A stretch of DNA of 64,000 nucleotides from Blastococcus atacamensis (lineage in GTDB: Bacteria; Actinomycetota; Actinomycetes; Mycobacteriales; Geodermatophilaceae). Each line of letters begins with the position of its first letter. The first letter of the stretch is position 1. Positions 42,360-51,977 of the stretch are shown piece after piece. The stretch is from the NCBI RefSeq assembly GCF_002938425.1, contig NZ_POQU01000007.1, positions 16,576-80,575 of the forward strand, in the 5' to 3' direction. Under the pieces are notes generated by a model. The model made no database searches. It was given only the letters and a program-made list of their open reading frames with translations, and was not told the origin of the DNA. Position numbers and translations under genes: made by a program.

Positions 42360-43760
42360 CTAGGCCCTGCGACGACCGGTCCTGGGGGCAGACTCCGCCC
42401 CAGGTGCTGACTCCCCGTAGTCGGAGCCGTAGCCATACGCGGCGCCGACCCCGGCTTTGGGCGGCACGATGTTGAGAATCAGGCCGAGACTCCGCGCCCC
42501 AACCCGCTCCAGCGTTGCTGCGGCCTGTTCCAGCTGATCAGTCCGCGTCTGCCCGTAACGAACCGACAGGACGACACCGTCGACGATCACGGCGATGCCC
42601 GTTGCGTCCGCGACAGGCAGAAGCGGTGGCGCATCGATCAGCACATAGTCATGGGAGACCCGAAGCTCTTCGAGAAGAGAGAGCATGTGCTTGGAAGCAA
42701 GCAATTCGCTCGGGTTAGGAGGGGCGGGCCCCGCGCCGATGACAGAGAGCCCCGTATCGGCGAACGGCTGGATAACGTCCGCTACGCCCGCGGTGCCGGC
42801 CAGCACGTTCGTCAGTCCGACTCCTCCGACAAGTCCGAGATAACGAGTGACCCGAGGACGGCGAAGGTCAGCGTCCACTAGTGCGACCTTGCGCCCCGCC
42901 TCGGCGAGGGCCAACCCCAGGTTGATGACCGCGGTCGTTTTGCCCTCTGACGGCATGGCGCTCGACACCATGATGACACGCGGCGGGTTGTCCACGTTCA
43001 AGAACTGCAGGTTCGCCCGAAGCTGGCGGTAGTCCTCCGCTGCGCGGCTCTGCCCCTCGCGGTTGAAGAAGTGCCGCTCCGCCAAGTGGTCGTCCCGGAT
43101 GACGGCGCCGATTACCGGCACCCTTCCGAGCCGACCGGCCTGCTCTGGGTCCTTGATTGATCGATCGAGGTACCCGCGCAAGAGGACCGCAAAGGCACCG
43201 AGCACCAGTCCGAGAACGACCCCAAGCGCCAGGTTGCGAACCGTGTTCGGCGAACTGGGTGCCTCAGGCAGTTCGGCCGCGTCGGTGACTGTCACCTTCA
43301 CAGGCGCTACAGCAGCGCCAGAGGGGGTCTCCAGCTCCTCGACGAACTCCTTGAACTGCACCCCGACAGAATCTGCGATTCGCTGGGCCAGTTCGGGCGA
43401 TGGATCCGTCACACTCACGTCGATCAGCACCGTGTCGGCAGGCGCAACGGCCGTGATCTCAGCGGCGAGTTCCTGCGGGGTCATGTCGAGACCAAGATCG
43501 TCGATGACGCGGTTTGCGACCTCCTCGCCCCTCAAAAGCCGCGCGTAGGACGTCACCCGCTGCTGGGAGAACTGGCTGCCCTGGAACGCTGCAGTCGTGG
43601 TGGTTGCGTCCGTCGTCAACACGAAAAGCTGAGTCTGCGCCGAGTAGAGCGGGGTCGCCGTAGCGCTGACCGTCGCACCCACGACCAGGCCCAATAGCGC
43701 ACCGAGCAACGGCAGCCACCAGTACGTCCGCAGCCGCCCCACGGCGACCCTCAGCTCCAC
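42360..43760 (-). CDS. Wzc-type chain-length regulator and BY-kinase, copy 2
   Basis: A 466-residue Wzz-kinase fusion. Helices WWLPLLGALLGLVVGATV and LALGVVLGLVLGAFAVLL flank the Wzz part; AAAFQGSQFSQ-RVTSY is shared with copy 1. Kinase: Walker A SAMPSEGKTT (~267-276), A' LVDADLRRP, B YVLIDAPP. The tail AAYGYGSDYGE has three tyrosines, likely phosphorylation sites, then a short basic end. GTG 43760 aligns with the start of copy 1; the longer frame has Trp/Arg-rich noise. Head of the kinase-PHPT-phosphatase block, downstream of the variable glycosyltransferase block. Confidence 0.92.
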   Translation of the reverse strand: MELRVAVGRLRTYWWLPLLGALLGLVVGATVSATATPLYSAQTQLFVLTTDATTTTAAFQGSQFSQQRVTSYARLLRGEEVANRVIDDLGLDMTPQELAAEITAVAPADTVLIDVSVTDPSPELAQRIADSVGVQFKEFVEELETPSGAAVAPVKVTVTDAAELPEAPSSPNTVRNLALGVVLGLVLGAFAVLLRGYLDRSIKDPEQAGRLGRVPVIGAVIRDDHLAERHFFNREGQSRAAEDYRQLRANLQFLNVDNPPRVIMVSSAMPSEGKTTAVINLGLALAEAGRKVALVDADLRRPRVTRYLGLVGGVGLTNVLAGTAGVADVIQPFADTGLSVIGAGPAPPNPSELLASKHMLSLLEELRVSHDYVLIDAPPLLPVADATGIAVIVDGVVLSVRYGQTRTDQLEQAAATLERVGARSLGLILNIVPPKAGVGAAYGYGSDYGESAPGAESAPRTGRRRA

Positions 43761-43863
43761 CGACGCCCAGCCTCTCCATCGACGTGTCCGCTCCCCGGCA
43801 GGCACCCGACGAAGCCAGCGGAGAGTACGCCATTGAAGCGCATCGAGCGCAATCGCCGCGCCC

Positions 43864-44928
43864 TCACCAGTCGTCCACCAGCGGCATTGCCAGGGTGCGC
43901 AGCTCTTGGATGAGGGCGAGGCGCTCGCGCCCCGCCTTGACCCGGCCGGCAGTGACAGCCTCGTCATAGGCTTGGCGCAGGTCCGCGGACTTGGTCAACT
44001 CCGCGACCTGCCTCAGAACTGTTTCGACATCAAATGACCAGACGTTGTGGACGTAGTCACCCAGTCCCAGGTCCCCGAACGCCCCCCACCCTTTTCGCTC
44101 GTACGCGAGATGGACGACGTAGTGACCCGCGTTGAGCGCCATGAGAGCGGCGTGCAACCGGACAGCGATGACAACCCGGGGCGGACCAGTCAGCAGCTCG
44201 CTGGCCGTGACAACGTGGCGCGGAGCCAGGGACGCCATCGCGTCCACATCCGAGTTGGCGCCCACGTCGCTTTGTACGTATCCGTCGAACTCCTCCAGCC
44301 GCCCCGCCAGCCGGCGGACGGGATCACTGACGCGCCCGAAGACGGCACGCACGCTGAGGACCGGCGGCCCGGCGGGGGACGAATCGCGCCTCCTCGCCAC
44401 TGCCTCAGCCGAAGAGACCACCATGTCGGCGACTCGCCTCGCGTTCGGGCCACCGAACTCGGCCATCGAGCGATCGTCCCGGAGGTAGACCCGGTCGATG
44501 CGACGAAGGAGGCGCTTGACCGCAGCACCGAGCAGCGGCGGAAAGGGCCCTACCGATTGAGGTAGGTAAGCGCGCCGGGCGGGGTAACGGCCGGCGATCA
44601 CGAGTTGCACCACGTGGATCACGACGCACTTGAGCGCCGCTGACAACGTCGGACCTCTCAGATATCCGCCACCCACGCCAACCACGAGGTCATAGCGTCG
44701 CCAGTACCGAACGACGTGTCGGGGCAGCCCGGTCCGCGACAAGAACGCCCTCGGGTGCGTGCCCACGACCTCTACGTCGGGATAGGCGAACGACTCGGGA
44801 TAGTGCGCTGCAACCGCGAGCTCGACGTCCGCACCGAAGGCTGAGCGAACGACCTCGATTGCCTCATCGACGAGAAGTCCATCTCCACGGTTGGCGGCAC
44901 TGTAGGCGTGCAGGATGAGGACCTTCAC
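43864..44928 (-). CDS. Polysaccharide pyruvyl transferase family protein
   Basis: A 354-residue GT-B-like enzyme. VLILHAYSAANRGDGLLVDEAIEVV, VVGVGGGYLRGP, RAYLPQSVGPF, VYLRDDRSMAEFGG and, near the end, VIAVRLHAALMALNAGHYVVHLAYERKGWGAFGDLGL are the landmarks of PF04230 proteins (CsaB/WcaK type). They add pyruvate as a ketal from phosphoenolpyruvate, giving the polymer negative charge. GTG 44928 overlaps the GT4 stop (GTGA). Last gene of the lower-GC repeat-unit block. Confidence 0.85.
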   Translation of the reverse strand: MKVLILHAYSAANRGDGLLVDEAIEVVRSAFGADVELAVAAHYPESFAYPDVEVVGTHPRAFLSRTGLPRHVVRYWRRYDLVVGVGGGYLRGPTLSAALKCVVIHVVQLVIAGRYPARRAYLPQSVGPFPPLLGAAVKRLLRRIDRVYLRDDRSMAEFGGPNARRVADMVVSSAEAVARRRDSSPAGPPVLSVRAVFGRVSDPVRRLAGRLEEFDGYVQSDVGANSDVDAMASLAPRHVVTASELLTGPPRVVIAVRLHAALMALNAGHYVVHLAYERKGWGAFGDLGLGDYVHNVWSFDVETVLRQVAELTKSADLRQAYDEAVTAGRVKAGRERLALIQELRTLAMPLVDDW

Positions 44929-45962
44929 GAGAGAACCCGTCGGTAGACAGCCTGGTGCGCATCGATCGAGGTATCCCATGTAAACGCTCGCGCCCACGCC
45001 GGCCCTGCCTGGCCGCAAGCGCGTAATGCCGCCGTGTCCCCTAGAGCACGAATCAGCCCGTCCTCGATGTCGTCCACCCCCGTACCGGAGAGCCGGAGCG
45101 CCGGGCCAGCGACCTCGGCGAGCGAGCCGTTGCTCGAACACAGCACCGGGGACCCGCATGCCAGCGCCTCGAGGACCGGGAAGCCGAATCCCTCGTACAG
45201 GCTCGGGAAGAGGAAGAGCGAACAGTTTCGCAGAAGCCAGAGCTTCTCCTCGGGAGAGACGAACCCGAGCCATCGCACCGCGGGTCCGGCCGCTTCGATC
45301 TTCTTCAGCGTCTCGTCGTAGTTCCACGCGGGCTTTCCGGCCAGCACCAGGATCGGCGCGTTGTCGTCTCTCGCCCTTAGACGCGCGTGGGCGTCCAGCA
45401 GCGCGTCCAGATTCTTCCGTGGCTCGATGTTCCCCAGGTACAACAAGAAGTCGCGTGGAACGAGACCGTCGACGGCCCCCACCGAAGCATCTTCTTCGGT
45501 GGCGATCCGGTAGGTCGGGTCGATCCCATGGTGGATCACCTCGACTTCGTCCGGCCGAAGTCCGAAGACAGACGCCACGTCGTCTGCACTTGACCGGCTC
45601 ACCGTAATCACGGCATCTGAGAGGCAGATGGCACGCGCGACACGGCGACGCCACACCGTCTCCTGTCGAGGGGTGCGCGCCGTAGAGATCCAGCGGCTGG
45701 CGATGCCGTGCACCGTGACCACCGTGGGGGTCCGCGAGGTAACGAGGGGGCCGGTGTCCGCCGTGTAGTGCAGCAAGGCATCGTTTCGGCGGCCAAGCGC
45801 GAACAACGACTCCTTGACCATCGTGAGGGAGGCCGATGTGCTGAAGGGCATGGCGCTGACCGTCCAACCCCGCGCCCGGAGCCCGCCTGCCAAGGCCTGG
45901 CTGTAGGTGGTGTTCCCGCCGACGTGACGCTCCAGGATGCGTCCTGGCATGTAGACCTTCAC
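44925..45962 (-). CDS. GT4 family glycosyltransferase
   Basis: A 345-residue GT-B enzyme: YMPGRILERHVGGNTTYSQALAGGL, TVVTVHGIASRW, ITVSRSSADDV, then LLYLGNIEPRKNLDALLDAH and FLFPSLYEGFGFPVLEALACGSPVLCSS, the mannosyl/rhamnosyltransferase-like donor site with both glutamates. GTG start overlaps the stop of the next GT4 (GTGA). Adds one sugar of the repeat unit; specificity unknown. Confidence 0.9.
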   Translation of the reverse strand: MKVYMPGRILERHVGGNTTYSQALAGGLRARGWTVSAMPFSTSASLTMVKESLFALGRRNDALLHYTADTGPLVTSRTPTVVTVHGIASRWISTARTPRQETVWRRRVARAICLSDAVITVSRSSADDVASVFGLRPDEVEVIHHGIDPTYRIATEEDASVGAVDGLVPRDFLLYLGNIEPRKNLDALLDAHARLRARDDNAPILVLAGKPAWNYDETLKKIEAAGPAVRWLGFVSPEEKLWLLRNCSLFLFPSLYEGFGFPVLEALACGSPVLCSSNGSLAEVAGPALRLSGTGVDDIEDGLIRALGDTAALRACGQAGPAWARAFTWDTSIDAHQAVYRRVLS

Positions 45963-46993
45963 CCAGCCACCTTCCGATAGATGCCGGCCAGCCCGCCCGG
46001 TGGAACGAGGTCGCGCAGTCCCTGCAGCATGGCCGCTGACCGACCGATCGCTTCCTCGTACGCCGACTCCGAGGCATGCAACGCCTGCAACATCTCCGCT
46101 GCGCCCGAGGGCGTCGATGCCTTGTCCATCGCGACCCCCTCAAAGGCCGCGATTTCTCGCACCACGACCGGAAGCCCTAGTGCTGCCGCGTCGAGGACGC
46201 TAATCGGAAAGCCCTCATAGGAAGCCGAGTGGAAGTACGCAGAACACCGCTTCAGCTCTTCGCGAACTGCAGATGGCGACAGCCAGCCGGTCACCTCCAC
46301 TCCGGCCGCTCGGAGCTCGCGCACGGCCTCATCCTCGCCGGTGCCAATCCAGACAAACTCGCAGTCGTCTCCTCGCCCGACGAGCTCGTTCCGGACCATC
46401 ACGAGAAACTCGGGATCCTTCTGTGGAGAGATACGACCAACCATCGCCACGCGCCGATTCTGACGCGCTGCCGATGTTGGGGACTCCCCCAAGCCGCTGA
46501 CACTGGGCTCGTTCGGCACAATGGTGACGGGCCCCGCGTAACGCGAATTCGTAGTCCGAGCCTGACGCACCTCGAACGGGCTCACAGCAATCGTCGCCGC
46601 CGACCGGCGGCTGAGGAACATTTCAACCAGCCGGACGCTCAGTCGGAGCGGTCGGGGGCTCGTGGGGTCCGAAAATTTGTAGCAATGCGGCTGATAGATT
46701 ACAGGCAGCCCGAGACTGAAAAGCCGCGTGTAGATCCCTGCCCAACTAGAATGAGCGTGCACCACATCTGGCTGCAATTCCAAGACCGCCTTCCGCAACA
46801 CCCTCACCCGACGCCATCCGCCCCGCGGGAGCTCGACCGCCACACGGAAAGCGGGCTCAGGGTCGACACCACCCGCGTAGACCAAGAGGTGGTCGACGCC
46901 TCGCACCGTTCGAGCGATGGAATCGACACTAGAGCGGACTCCGGCCGAGTAGCACTCTGTAACGTGAAGCACTCGGATATCTGCGTCAGTCAT
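45959..46993 (-). CDS. GT4 family glycosyltransferase
   Basis: A 344-residue GT-B transferase: VLHVTECYSAGVRSSVDSIART, DVVHAHSSWAGIYTRLF, TIAVSPFEVRQA, then VAMVGRISPQKDPEFLVMV and SASYEGFPISVLDAAALGLPVVVREI. ATG 46993 is preferred to TTG 47002, which overlaps the Wzy stop but leaves no room for its ribosome site. Less GC-rich than the flanking DNA. Coupled to the second GT4 downstream. Confidence 0.88.
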   Translation of the reverse strand: MTDADIRVLHVTECYSAGVRSSVDSIARTVRGVDHLLVYAGGVDPEPAFRVAVELPRGGWRRVRVLRKAVLELQPDVVHAHSSWAGIYTRLFSLGLPVIYQPHCYKFSDPTSPRPLRLSVRLVEMFLSRRSAATIAVSPFEVRQARTTNSRYAGPVTIVPNEPSVSGLGESPTSAARQNRRVAMVGRISPQKDPEFLVMVRNELVGRGDDCEFVWIGTGEDEAVRELRAAGVEVTGWLSPSAVREELKRCSAYFHSASYEGFPISVLDAAALGLPVVVREIAAFEGVAMDKASTPSGAAEMLQALHASESAYEEAIGRSAAMLQGLRDLVPPGGLAGIYRKVAG

Positions 46994-46998
46994 CTTTT

Positions 46999-48408
46999 TC
47001 AATCTTCCCGTCGACTCGACGACAAGCCGCCCCGAAGCGGGCGCGAATCCCCCATCTCATCATCATGAGGCGACGCGCCGGCTTGCCCGCGCAGCTGAAC
47101 AGCCAAGACCACGCACGCCACGAGGCAGGGCGTAAACCGGCCTAGACTCCAATAGTTAAACCGAACCAATTCCAAGAGCCCAACGAACCCCGTCGCATAA
47201 AGAGCCAAGCATCCAAGGTCGCCGCTCTTCATCCGCAGGAAGATCACTCCGGCAATCAATCCGAGCATTGTCCAGTACACGACCATGCCGGCCAGCCCGA
47301 GTTCCCCTGCGGTGACTAGCACAGACCCCACGTTGGTGAAGTTTGGATTCGCGAATCCGACGAGTTGACTGAACCACCACATTCCTGGCGCGACCCCGTC
47401 GACGGTGGCCGAACCAGCAAGTACAGGGGTGAGCGGGAAGTCCCATAGCGCTGGAGCACTGAAGTACGGGACTCCGGGAACTCTGCTCACATGTTCGTAC
47501 ATCAAACCACTGTTGTTCGCAGCGGTAGCGTAATAGCCAAGCAGCCGATCAACCATGTAGCCGGAGAAGTTCCCGCCGTGGCTCTCCTTAGCGAACTGCC
47601 ATGAGCGGGTGTATTCGAAAAGCGAGAAGAAAGCCACGAGTGCTGGCACGGCCAGCGCAGGGGCTCGTTTCGCCCACCTACGCGCACTCTGGGACCGAGC
47701 AGTCAAGGCCATCATGACCAAAAGAGGCACAGCAATCTCAAGGAGGGCAAGTCGCTCCCCGTACAAGAATGACCGAAGCGCAGCTATCCCGACCAAGAAG
47801 CCTATGGACGCTCGTCCTGACTCGCCGAGCCGCCGAAGGATCACCCAGAGGACCGCAGCCAACGGCCCCAGTTGCGTAAGGGTGGTGAGACCAGCGACCG
47901 GGACGCTGACGGACTTCAGCGAACTGATCGCGCCCTGCTCCAACGACAGGACGGCCTGCACCTGGGCAAGAGAAGCCCCTTGTAGGGCTGCCACCGCCAC
48001 CCAGAAGATGTAGCCCAGAAGAGTGGCAAGGTACACAATCCGATACCAGTTGCGCACCGTTCCCACGGACATCGGCGACAACGTCAGAGCAACGCCACCC
48101 CGCCCCCTGCCGCCCAAACGAGTTGATGCCCAGAAGGCGCAGAGATAGGCGGAGAAGCCGAGGGTCACTATCGCGAGCATGCGGTAATCGAAATACTTGT
48201 ACCCCCCCCATAGTGCGGCGAAGGCATCGCCCCCGAGCCCAGCCGTGGGAACAAAGACGAAGACGAAGAAGGCGATGAGAATCGGAGCGGGGTGCAACCA
48301 CCAGTAGAACGTAAGCGTGATCCCTTCCGCAGAAGCTTGACGCGGGGGCTCCACCGGCCTCGACATCCGCGACGCTCGCCGGGTAACACCCGACTCGAGT
48401 TCATTCAT
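46999..48408 (-). CDS. wzy: O-antigen/exopolysaccharide polymerase (Wzy-like)
   Basis: A 469-residue protein with ~11-12 helices and little sequence conservation, as usual for Wzy. WWLHPAPILIAFFVFVFVP near the N-terminus, a large loop around residues 255-330 (FEYTRSWQFAKESHGGNFSGYMVD...ATAANNSGLMYEH) and a polar cytoplasmic end SRPLRGGLSSSRRED. Position between flippase and glycosyltransferases supports the polymerase role. ATG start shares one base with the flippase stop (TGATG). Distinct from the O-antigen-ligase-type protein at 30833. Confidence 0.75.
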   Translation of the reverse strand: MNELESGVTRRASRMSRPVEPPRQASAEGITLTFYWWLHPAPILIAFFVFVFVPTAGLGGDAFAALWGGYKYFDYRMLAIVTLGFSAYLCAFWASTRLGGRGRGGVALTLSPMSVGTVRNWYRIVYLATLLGYIFWVAVAALQGASLAQVQAVLSLEQGAISSLKSVSVPVAGLTTLTQLGPLAAVLWVILRRLGESGRASIGFLVGIAALRSFLYGERLALLEIAVPLLVMMALTARSQSARRWAKRAPALAVPALVAFFSLFEYTRSWQFAKESHGGNFSGYMVDRLLGYYATAANNSGLMYEHVSRVPGVPYFSAPALWDFPLTPVLAGSATVDGVAPGMWWFSQLVGFANPNFTNVGSVLVTAGELGLAGMVVYWTMLGLIAGVIFLRMKSGDLGCLALYATGFVGLLELVRFNYWSLGRFTPCLVACVVLAVQLRGQAGASPHDDEMGDSRPLRGGLSSSRRED

Positions 48409-49712
48409 CAGACTGCGCCGGCCGCTTCCAACTGGTTCCGTGAGGTCTCAGCACGACGGGCGATGCGACGACTGAGCTGCCACAACAGTAGCGCAGTGAG
48501 GGCGTAAGTAATGGCCTCCATATACAGAGCGCCACTTGCTCCCCAGACGGCGCCACCAACGGGGCCCAGCGCGAAACCGCCACAGGCGACGAAGATTCGA
48601 CGCCGTGTGACTTCCCAAGTAGCACCCTGAGCCCTAAGAAGCACCGCCGGCACCACAGAGAGGAGACTGGCGAATCGGTTTACAGCAGCCGGGAGCAATA
48701 CAGCCGCGATCAGCGGCCAGAGAGACCCGAACAACGCTTCACCCACATCTGTAGGCAGGAGCTCAAGAAATGTGAACGCTGCACCGAGGGCAATGAACAG
48801 CGCAGCAGCCATCCCGACGCCGGCTCTGTCAAGCTGGCGAGGCGTCATGGAGTCTCGACGGCTGACTAGGTCCGCTAAGACCACAGAGCGCATGAATCCT
48901 GCAAGAACGCTCGTGAAGCCAAAGACGGTAAGGGCGGAGCGAAAGGACGCCACGGCCAGCGTGTCCGACCACGCCGCCAACGCCACCAGAGTGGCGTATC
49001 CGACGGCTGCGCCTAGCAAAGCCTCTGCCGCGAATGCCGAGCTTCTATGGAAAGTGTGAAGGAGCCACGGCCAAGCTTGCCATAATGCCGGGCGTAGCGC
49101 GGCGAGGAGCAGGATACCGGTCGTTAGCATCGCAGATGCAGCGGCCCACCCTAGAATCGCAGCGGCCGCCTCCCGGGTATTGACGGCCGCGAGGTAGACG
49201 CCGGAGACTTGACCTACCCCCATCGCCACGTCGGCGAGAATCAGCTTGCCCAAGGCATTTTGTTTGATGAAGACGTATCGAGTTGCATCGTAGGCAAGCA
49301 GAGTGGGCGCCAGGGCCGCCACTGCCAGAAGCGAACCTCTTATTGAGGATCCCAGCGGGAATGCGGCCGTCGCCAAACAGGCGAGAGCGACGATCGAGCC
49401 CACGACCGCTGCGAGACCGACCGCAGCGTTCCCCTGAGAGAACTCGTTGTCGCCAGTTAGCAATAGCGCTTCACCAGTGAAGGCCCGGCTGAGACTCAGG
49501 AGGATCAGAAGGGTGGAGAAGACAAGAGCGAATACCCCAAGCTGGCTGCCCTCGAGCGCATGTCCAGCCGCAGCCAACGAGCACAACGTCGTTGCGCTGG
49601 CCACGGCCTGTCCCATAATGCCGAGGATCCAGCGGCGGTGGCGCCGACGGGGCGCCACGTCAGCCACCGCCGTGAGCGATTGGTGGCTGGCCTCTCGCGG
49701 CTCGCCATGCAA
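48408..49712 (-). CDS. wzx: Wzx-like flippase
   Basis: A 434-residue membrane protein with ~12 helices: ILGIMGQAVASATTLCSLAAAGHAL, QLGVFALVFSTLLILLSLSRAFTGEALL, and later LFGSLWPLIAAVLLPAAVNRFASLLSVVPAVLLRAQG. Gene neighbourhood (polymerase and transferases) and topology fit a repeat-unit flippase; weakly like the one at 34047. Annotated from ATG 49712, which overlaps the GT2 gene by 53 bp; GTG 49667 would reduce the overlap to 8 bp and may be the true start. Confidence 0.8.
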   Translation of the reverse strand: MHGEPREASHQSLTAVADVAPRRRHRRWILGIMGQAVASATTLCSLAAAGHALEGSQLGVFALVFSTLLILLSLSRAFTGEALLLTGDNEFSQGNAAVGLAAVVGSIVALACLATAAFPLGSSIRGSLLAVAALAPTLLAYDATRYVFIKQNALGKLILADVAMGVGQVSGVYLAAVNTREAAAAILGWAAASAMLTTGILLLAALRPALWQAWPWLLHTFHRSSAFAAEALLGAAVGYATLVALAAWSDTLAVASFRSALTVFGFTSVLAGFMRSVVLADLVSRRDSMTPRQLDRAGVGMAAALFIALGAAFTFLELLPTDVGEALFGSLWPLIAAVLLPAAVNRFASLLSVVPAVLLRAQGATWEVTRRRIFVACGGFALGPVGGAVWGASGALYMEAITYALTALLLWQLSRRIARRAETSRNQLEAAGAV

Positions 49713-50544
49713 GGAGGCCCTCTAGCCGCCCAACCAAGACAGCGGCGTGGTAATGGAGTTCCTTTTTGGAGCCCGACTTGAGCGCCAGTAACAGCCTTGC
49801 TCCGGACCTCGCGATGAGGATGAGCCCATCGGTGAATCCGTAGTGGCGCGCGTACACGAAGCCGGTGCCACGCGCATACGCGCGCCCCCGACGCGCGTCC
49901 AACACAGGTGAGGTCGACGGGTCTTCCCACACGACGATCGCCGGGTCGTACCAAATTTCGGCGCTGCTCGTCCGCATACCGCGCAGCAGCAGGTCAGTAC
50001 CCTCACCGGATCCCCAGCGAGTCGACGAGCCTAGTCCTAGGGCGACGTCGAACAGGCCAACTTTTTCCACGTAATCGCGCGACAAGAACAGGCCAGCCTC
50101 AATGGTCGAACGCCACACGTCGCGAACCGTGACACGGAAGGCTTCGGTTCGGAAGGGAATCCGAGATTGAGCGTCAGGCCAGCGAACGATCCCACTGATG
50201 GCGATCGGCCCACCCTCGGAGGGCCAGCGACGAGCCGCACGTTCCAGGGCATCGCTGTCGTAGAAGCAATCATCGTCTGGTAGCCCCACAATGTCCCAGG
50301 GGAGCGAGAGGCCGCGGATGCCTGCGTTCCGCGCCCGCGAGACTCCTGGGGCGCTTCGGATGACTCGCACCGGCAGGTCAAATCCTTCGCCCAGGTCTCG
50401 GCACACGTGGTCATCACTCTGATCCACGAGGACGATCTCAGTAGGGCGAAGCGTCTGCTCCGACAGCGATTGGAGCAAGCGTTTGGTCAACGTCAGGCGG
50501 CGACCCAACGTGGGAATGACGATTGACACCCGCGCAGCAGCCAT
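49660..50544 (-). CDS. Family 2 glycosyltransferase
   Basis: A 294-residue GT-A enzyme: VSIVIPTLGRRLTLTKRLLQSL, IVLVDQSDD, GVSRARNAGI, VGLPDDDCFY (metal-binding DDD), SRDYVEKVGLFDVALGLG and GEGTDLL. First gene of the lower-GC block on the minus strand (GT2 - Wzx - Wzy - GT4 - GT4 - pyruvyl transferase). Donor and acceptor unknown. Confidence 0.9.
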   Translation of the reverse strand: MAAARVSIVIPTLGRRLTLTKRLLQSLSEQTLRPTEIVLVDQSDDHVCRDLGEGFDLPVRVIRSAPGVSRARNAGIRGLSLPWDIVGLPDDDCFYDSDALERAARRWPSEGGPIAISGIVRWPDAQSRIPFRTEAFRVTVRDVWRSTIEAGLFLSRDYVEKVGLFDVALGLGSSTRWGSGEGTDLLLRGMRTSSAEIWYDPAIVVWEDPSTSPVLDARRGRAYARGTGFVYARHYGFTDGLILIARSGARLLLALKSGSKKELHYHAAVLVGRLEGLLAWRAARGQPPIAHGGG

Positions 50545-50984
50545 AGCACGGAGCCTCCTGTGCCACCCGATGCGCGGGTGTAGTCGCTAGTAGCCATCCG
50601 GCCCTGCGGCGAACACCACAGCGGTCCGGAGGCGAGGGTACCGCGAGGATCCAACGGAATTGAGTGACGCGGCACACTCTGCGCTCAACCCGCCGGCCGG
50701 GATCTCCGGGCGCAGTTAACTTGCCGTGCTTCGCTCCCCGAGCTGGGTGTTCGTGCATATGCGTCTGAACCGGCGCCGGGGTCGATCAGCTCTAGAGCCG
50801 TGCAGGCCGTCTTTTACTGGCTGGGGAGAATGCTGGGCTCCTTCTCGGTCGTCGACCCCTCGCTCGGAGGAGTTCCGGGCGCCGCCACGGGAGGGCTCGC
50901 ACCCGAAAGCAGGCTATCGGTGACCGGTTCCGTCGAGCTCGGGCCTACACCCTTCCAGCGGCGGTGTAGGAATGGCCCTGCGTG
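50545..50984. other. Intergenic region, 440 bp, edge of the lower-GC block
   Basis: Between the GT2 start and the hydrolase stop. It must contain the promoter of the lower-GC operon. Composition returns to very GC-rich towards 50900. Frames on both strands are open but give no recognisable protein. A hairpin at 50944-50970 closes the hydrolase operon. Confidence 0.4.
50944..50970. terminator. Hairpin downstream of the hydrolase gene
   Basis: CCTACACC (50944-50951) pairs perfectly with GGTGTAGG (50963-50970) over an 11-base loop, 14 bp beyond the stop codon of the minus-strand hydrolase. Probable terminator of the glnT-hydrolase operon. Confidence 0.5.
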
Positions 50985-51977
50985 TCAACAAACCAGCAGA
51001 GCGCGCACTCGGTCGGCTACCCCTGTCGTCTCTGCTGCTCGTATGCCAGGGCGGCCGGCGATGTGGCCGAGCTCGGACACCAGCGGGCGCAGCTGCGCGC
51101 CCCGGACGAGGGACGCCTCGATCGCGGAGTCGGCCGGCGTGAAGTAGGCGTCCGTCGTCGACGGCATCACGATGGTCCGCGCCCGGATGCTCCGCAGCGC
51201 GCCCTCGTAGCCGCCCGGCCTCCCCCGCCCGACGTCGCCGCTCTGCCAGGTACCGATCATCGCCAGCAGGTCGTTCGCATCCAGCGCCGCGTGGTCGGCC
51301 GCCCACCCGTCCAGCACGGCCTGCACGTTCGGATAGCCCAGCTCCCGATAAGTGCCGGAATGGAAGAAGTCGCGGGAGTAGGCCCACCCCGCGTACACCC
51401 GGCCGAACGCCTCGAGCCCCGCCACCGGCGGCGCGGTGTACCGCCCGCCGTCGAAGGCCGGGTCGACCGTCAGCGCCGCCCGCACTCCCTCGAGGAAGAC
51501 GAGGTTGTGCGGCGAGCAGCGGGCGGCCCCGCAGATGGGCAGCAGCGCGTCGACGTCGTCCGGATAGCTGACCGCCCACTCATAGGCCTGCATCGCCCCC
51601 ATAGACCAGCCCAGAACCAGCCGCAGCCGCGCCACCCCGAGCGAGTCCAGTAGCAGCCGCTGCGCCCGCACCTGGTCCCGCACGGTCACCAGCGGGAAGC
51701 GCGGGCCGGCCACCTCCTCCGGCGCGTTCGACGGCGACGTCGACACCCCGTTGCCCAGCATGTTCACCACCACGACGAACAGCCGGTCGGTGTCCAGCAC
51801 CCGCCCCGGGCCGATCCACGGCAGATAGCTCTCGGAGGTGCCCGTGTAGTAGCTGGGCACCAGGACGGCGTTGCCGCCGTCCTCGGCGAGCGTGCCCTGC
51901 GTGGCGTAGACGAGCCGGGCGGGCAGGCTCGCGCCGGACTCCAGCGCGAACCTGCCCAGATCGAACGTCTCCGGCAT
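50985..51977 (-). CDS. Homoserine O-acetyltransferase-like alpha/beta hydrolase
   Basis: A 330-residue alpha/beta-hydrolase of the MetX-like family. VLVPSYYTGTSESYLPWIG, LDTDRLFVVVVNMLGNG, the nucleophile elbow LVLGWSMGAMQAYEWAV, IVMPSTTDAYFTPADS (Asp) and LGHIAGRPG (His) give a complete Ser-Asp-His triad. True homoserine acetyltransferases are longer and carry a GGSMGGM-like elbow in methionine operons; here the partner is glutamine synthetase, so the substrate is probably different. The start is the last of three tandem initiation units (51968-52014). Confidence 0.85.
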   Translation of the reverse strand: MPETFDLGRFALESGASLPARLVYATQGTLAEDGGNAVLVPSYYTGTSESYLPWIGPGRVLDTDRLFVVVVNMLGNGVSTSPSNAPEEVAGPRFPLVTVRDQVRAQRLLLDSLGVARLRLVLGWSMGAMQAYEWAVSYPDDVDALLPICGAARCSPHNLVFLEGVRAALTVDPAFDGGRYTAPPVAGLEAFGRVYAGWAYSRDFFHSGTYRELGYPNVQAVLDGWAADHAALDANDLLAMIGTWQSGDVGRGRPGGYEGALRSIRARTIVMPSTTDAYFTPADSAIEASLVRGAQLRPLVSELGHIAGRPGIRAAETTGVADRVRALLVC

